From Sideroxydans sp. (GTDB taxonomy: Bacteria; Pseudomonadota; Gammaproteobacteria; Burkholderiales; Gallionellaceae): DNA of 6,817 nt. The notes beneath the pieces were generated by a model. The model was given only the letters and a program-made list of their open reading frames with translations, made no database searches and was not told the DNA's origin. The stretch is from positions 1-6,817 of the forward strand of contig JAVBYP010000164.1 in NCBI GenBank assembly GCA_030823965.1, read 5' to 3'. Positions 4,825 to 6,817 of this stretch are shown piece by piece (within the stretch, counting starts at the first letter, position 1; the number at the start of each line of letters is the position of its first letter). The position numbers and the translations under genes are program-made.

Positions 4825-6328
4825 CGGCCACTTCTCTATCCAGCTCTCCACTGGCAAGCTTCACCTCATATTCATTCAGCGCAAATTTCACTTTGCCACT
4901 CAATACATAGAGTCCTATCAAGTTGGGGAACGCCATAGACAACACCAGCAAGTCGGTGAAATCCACCAGATTGGCTGCACTCACCACCGATGCGATCACG
5001 ACGAATCCAATGAAGATGGCCTTGTACAACATCGAGTAACGTTCACCGAACACATACACCCAGCAACGTTCGCCGTAATATGACCAAGAGATGGCCGTGC
5101 TGTAGGCAAACAATACGACAGACAGCGCGAGGATGGCAGGGAACCAATCCGAGATGGTGGCGAACGCCATCGAGGTGAGTGTGGCACCTTGGCTTGCCGC
5201 ACGGATAGCTTCATATTCAGGCGCGTTGTACACCCCAGTGATGATGATGACCAATGCTGTCATCGTGCAGATCACCACGGTGTCGATGAAAGGTTCATAC
5301 AATGCCACCAGACCTTGCTGCACGGGATATCTCACCGATGCAGTGGAATGTGCGATGGCAGCAGAACCCAACCCCGCCTCAGAAGAAAACACGGCACGTT
5401 TGAACCCCTGCACGATCACGCCGACCATGCCGCCAGCGACGGCAATAGGAGAGAATGCTTCGGTGACGATCTTTGCCAATGCTTCTGGAATGAGTGGCGC
5501 ATTACTGCCGATGATCCAGATGCATGCACCGACATAGATGATGACCATGGTCGGCACCACTGCCTCCGCCACATGCGCGATGCGTCGCAAGCCGCCAATG
5601 ATCACCAGACCGACAGCGACAGCCATGAGCAAACCGTACGCGATTGGAAATTCTTTGAAGAATGGGATCTGCTCTTGCACCGCCCCCATCGACTGACTGA
5701 CTTGGAAAGCACTCCCCGCACCGAACGATCCGAAGATGGTGAAGATGGCGAACATGATCGCCAGCGTCTTGCCCAACCTAGGCGCACCTTTCTCGGCAAG
5801 ACCTATAGATAGATATTCCATCGCGCCGCCCATGATGCGACCATCAGGGCGCACCCGCCTATACATCTGCGCCAGACTTGCTTCGGTGAATTTGGTGGTC
5901 ATTCCCAAGAAGCCCGCAACGATCATCCAGAACGTCGCCCCCGGCCCGCCGATCGAGATGGCGATGGCGACACCTGCGATATTTCCCAAGCCGACTGTCG
6001 CCGACAATGCTGTGGACAATGCTTGGAACGAAGAGACTTCACCTTGGTCGTCAGCGGTACGGTATTTGCCGCGAATCACCCGATAGGCATGACTCATCAT
6101 GCGCAGATTCACAAAACTGAAGCGTATCGTTAGAAACACCGCCGCTACGATCAACCAAGCCACGATGAAAGGCATCTTGGGTTCACCTGGGAACACATCA
6201 TAGAAGATCACTTGAGCCAAGTAACCGTTGAGTGTACCGAACACCGCGTCCAAACCTGATTCAGCGGCATTTGCCGTCAAAGGACTCAAAGCAAATACCA
6301 ACCACGCCACTGCGTATCGAATCTTCAT
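4814..6328 (-). CDS. AGCS-family sodium:amino-acid (alanine/glycine) symporter
   Basis: This 504-aa inner-membrane transporter is predicted to couple sodium (or proton) entry to uptake of alanine, glycine or related small amino acids. The family signature ALSATVGLGNIAGVAIAISI followed by GGPGATFWM lies at about residues 107-134. Later family blocks include FKRAVFSSEAGLGSAAIAH (about 310-330) and the C-terminal membrane helices. An N-terminal hydrophobic stretch ending SPLTANAAES looks like a cleavable signal peptide or an extra helix before the core. The ATG at 6328 is chosen because AGGGG (6336-6340) is seven bases upstream; an in-frame TTG at 6334 is only one base from that site. The gene has its own TATAAT box and is convergent with the permease gene, overlapping it by 11 bp. 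The amino-acid specificity is inferred from the family only. Confidence 0.93.
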   Translation of the reverse strand: MKIRYAVAWLVFALSPLTANAAESGLDAVFGTLNGYLAQVIFYDVFPGEPKMPFIVAWLIVAAVFLTIRFSFVNLRMMSHAYRVIRGKYRTADDQGEVSSFQALSTALSATVGLGNIAGVAIAISIGGPGATFWMIVAGFLGMTTKFTEASLAQMYRRVRPDGRIMGGAMEYLSIGLAEKGAPRLGKTLAIMFAIFTIFGSFGAGSAFQVSQSMGAVQEQIPFFKEFPIAYGLLMAVAVGLVIIGGLRRIAHVAEAVVPTMVIIYVGACIWIIGSNAPLIPEALAKIVTEAFSPIAVAGGMVGVIVQGFKRAVFSSEAGLGSAAIAHSTASVRYPVQQGLVALYEPFIDTVVICTMTALVIIITGVYNAPEYEAIRAASQGATLTSMAFATISDWFPAILALSVVLFAYSTAISWSYYGERCWVYVFGERYSMLYKAIFIGFVVIASVVSAANLVDFTDLLVLSMAFPNLIGLYVLSGKVKFALNEYEVKLASGELDREVAAKK

Positions 6329-6362
6329 TCCCAATCCCCTGAGACATTTAATTATGGCCGTG

Positions 6363-6368
6363 ATTATA
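6363..6368 (-). promoter_or_regulatory. -10 box of the symporter gene
   Basis: A perfect TATAAT on the minus strand lies 35 bp upstream of the symporter ATG, giving a predicted start site near 6356. No good -35 hexamer is found at 16-18 bp, so activator dependence or a weak promoter is possible. It sits downstream of the cytochrome terminator, as expected for an independent transcription unit. Confidence 0.5.
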
Positions 6369-6411
6369 ACCAGCCTCTTGCATGCTCGATGACCCCTTAC
6401 ATGCGGGCAAC

Positions 6412-6434
6412 AAAAAAGCCGGCTTGCGCCGGCT
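6412..6434 (-). terminator. Intrinsic terminator of the cytochrome c gene
   Basis: On the minus strand AGCCGGC pairs with GCCGGCT over a GCAA (GNRA) tetraloop and runs straight into six T residues (6417-6412, the first shared with the stem). It is 24 nt after the cytochrome stop codon, so it ends that gene and isolates the symporter. Confidence 0.92.
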
Positions 6435-6458
6435 CATTTGTTTATTACTTAGGCTAGA

Positions 6459-6773
6459 TTACAGGCCTTTGATGAAGCCGATGATCTCAGCCATGTCTGC
6501 ATCGCTAACCTTTGGATTAGCTGGCATTGGCATAGAACCCCAAGCACCAGAGCCGCCCTTCTTAACTTTAGCAGCGACTTTGTCCCAAGCAGCTGCGTCA
6601 CCCTTGTACTTGTCTGCAACAGCCTTCCAAGCTGGACCAACCACCTTTTTGTCGATTGCGTGGCAAGCGGTGCAGTTGTTTTTCTTAGCAACTGCAGGCA
6701 TGTCAGCAGCCATTGCGGAACCAGCGACCATCAGGCCAGCTGCTACGATCATGCTTGTAACGATAGATTTCAT
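6459..6773 (-). CDS. Periplasmic monohaem cytochrome c, class I (c551/c552 type)
   Basis: This 104-aa precursor has a signal peptide at residues 1-22 (MKSIVTSMIVAAGLMVAGSAMA), leaving a mature protein of about 82 aa, the usual size of c551/c552. One haem-binding motif, CTACH, lies at 34-38, with His38 as proximal ligand. The distal ligand is predicted to be Met83 in WGSMPMPANP, matching the IPMPPN motif of Pseudomonas c551. The KKVVGPAWKAVADKYKG region and the final helix (AEIIGFIKGL) also fit. It would carry electrons in the periplasm, for example between a bc1 complex and a terminal oxidase or reductase; the partner is not in this window. The start has GGAG (6779-6782) five bases upstream. 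A longer reading from 6806 (MNEVKPRNGEN...) has no such site. It has its own terminator. Confidence 0.95.
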   Translation of the reverse strand: MKSIVTSMIVAAGLMVAGSAMAADMPAVAKKNNCTACHAIDKKVVGPAWKAVADKYKGDAAAWDKVAAKVKKGGSGAWGSMPMPANPKVSDADMAEIIGFIKGL

Positions 6774-6817
6774 GTTCTCTCCATTTCTAGGTTTGACTTC
6801 ATTCACAACGAGCGGAG

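Noticed and set aside
5238..5252. Short GAT/ATG trinucleotide run in the symporter gene
   Set aside because: It encodes a hydrophobic Val/Ile stretch of a membrane helix and is explained by codon choice, not by a repeat element.

Overview
The window looks like chromosomal DNA of a betaproteobacterium. The best guess is the Nitrosomonadales/Gallionellaceae neighbourhood, but no 16S or other marker is present to confirm it. The reasons are moderate GC, the run coiled-coil gene / zapA / 6S RNA / EVE-domain gene, a btuB-btuM cobalamin pair, and a small c551-type cytochrome c. I see no mobile element, CRISPR array, tRNA or sign of recent transfer.

Left part (1-2714, minus strand): a vitamin B12 uptake operon. 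An extended -10 promoter (2706-2714) starts a leader of about 300 nt. The leader carries a class-I cobalamin riboswitch with a recognisable B12 box and a plausible terminator/anti-terminator switch. It is followed by a TonB-dependent outer-membrane receptor (btuB-like) and then by btuM, a solitary ECF-type S component that is cut by the window edge. BtuM carries the Cys expected of the cobalamin-binding/decyanating family.

Middle part (2771-4824, plus strand): a good sigma70 promoter drives a 66-aa coiled-coil gene (TIGR02449/ZapB-like) that appears to be leaderless. It overlaps zapA by 4 nt. A 6S RNA gene (ssrS) and a strong UUCG-capped terminator come next, and the terminator abuts the ribosome-binding site of an EVE-domain gene. 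That gene overlaps a TauE/SafE-family membrane permease by one base. This is a division-factor / transcription-regulator RNA / housekeeping block like the enterobacterial zapA-ssrS-ygfA block, with an EVE gene in the downstream place.

Right part (4814-6773, minus strand): an AGCS-family sodium:amino-acid symporter overlaps the permease tail-to-tail by 11 bp and has its own TATAAT box. Upstream of it is a periplasmic monohaem cytochrome c with its own GNRA-loop terminator.

No wholly new system is apparent. The most interesting content is regulatory RNA: the layered cobalamin switch, the 6S locus, and the terminator-to-start-codon junction of the EVE gene.
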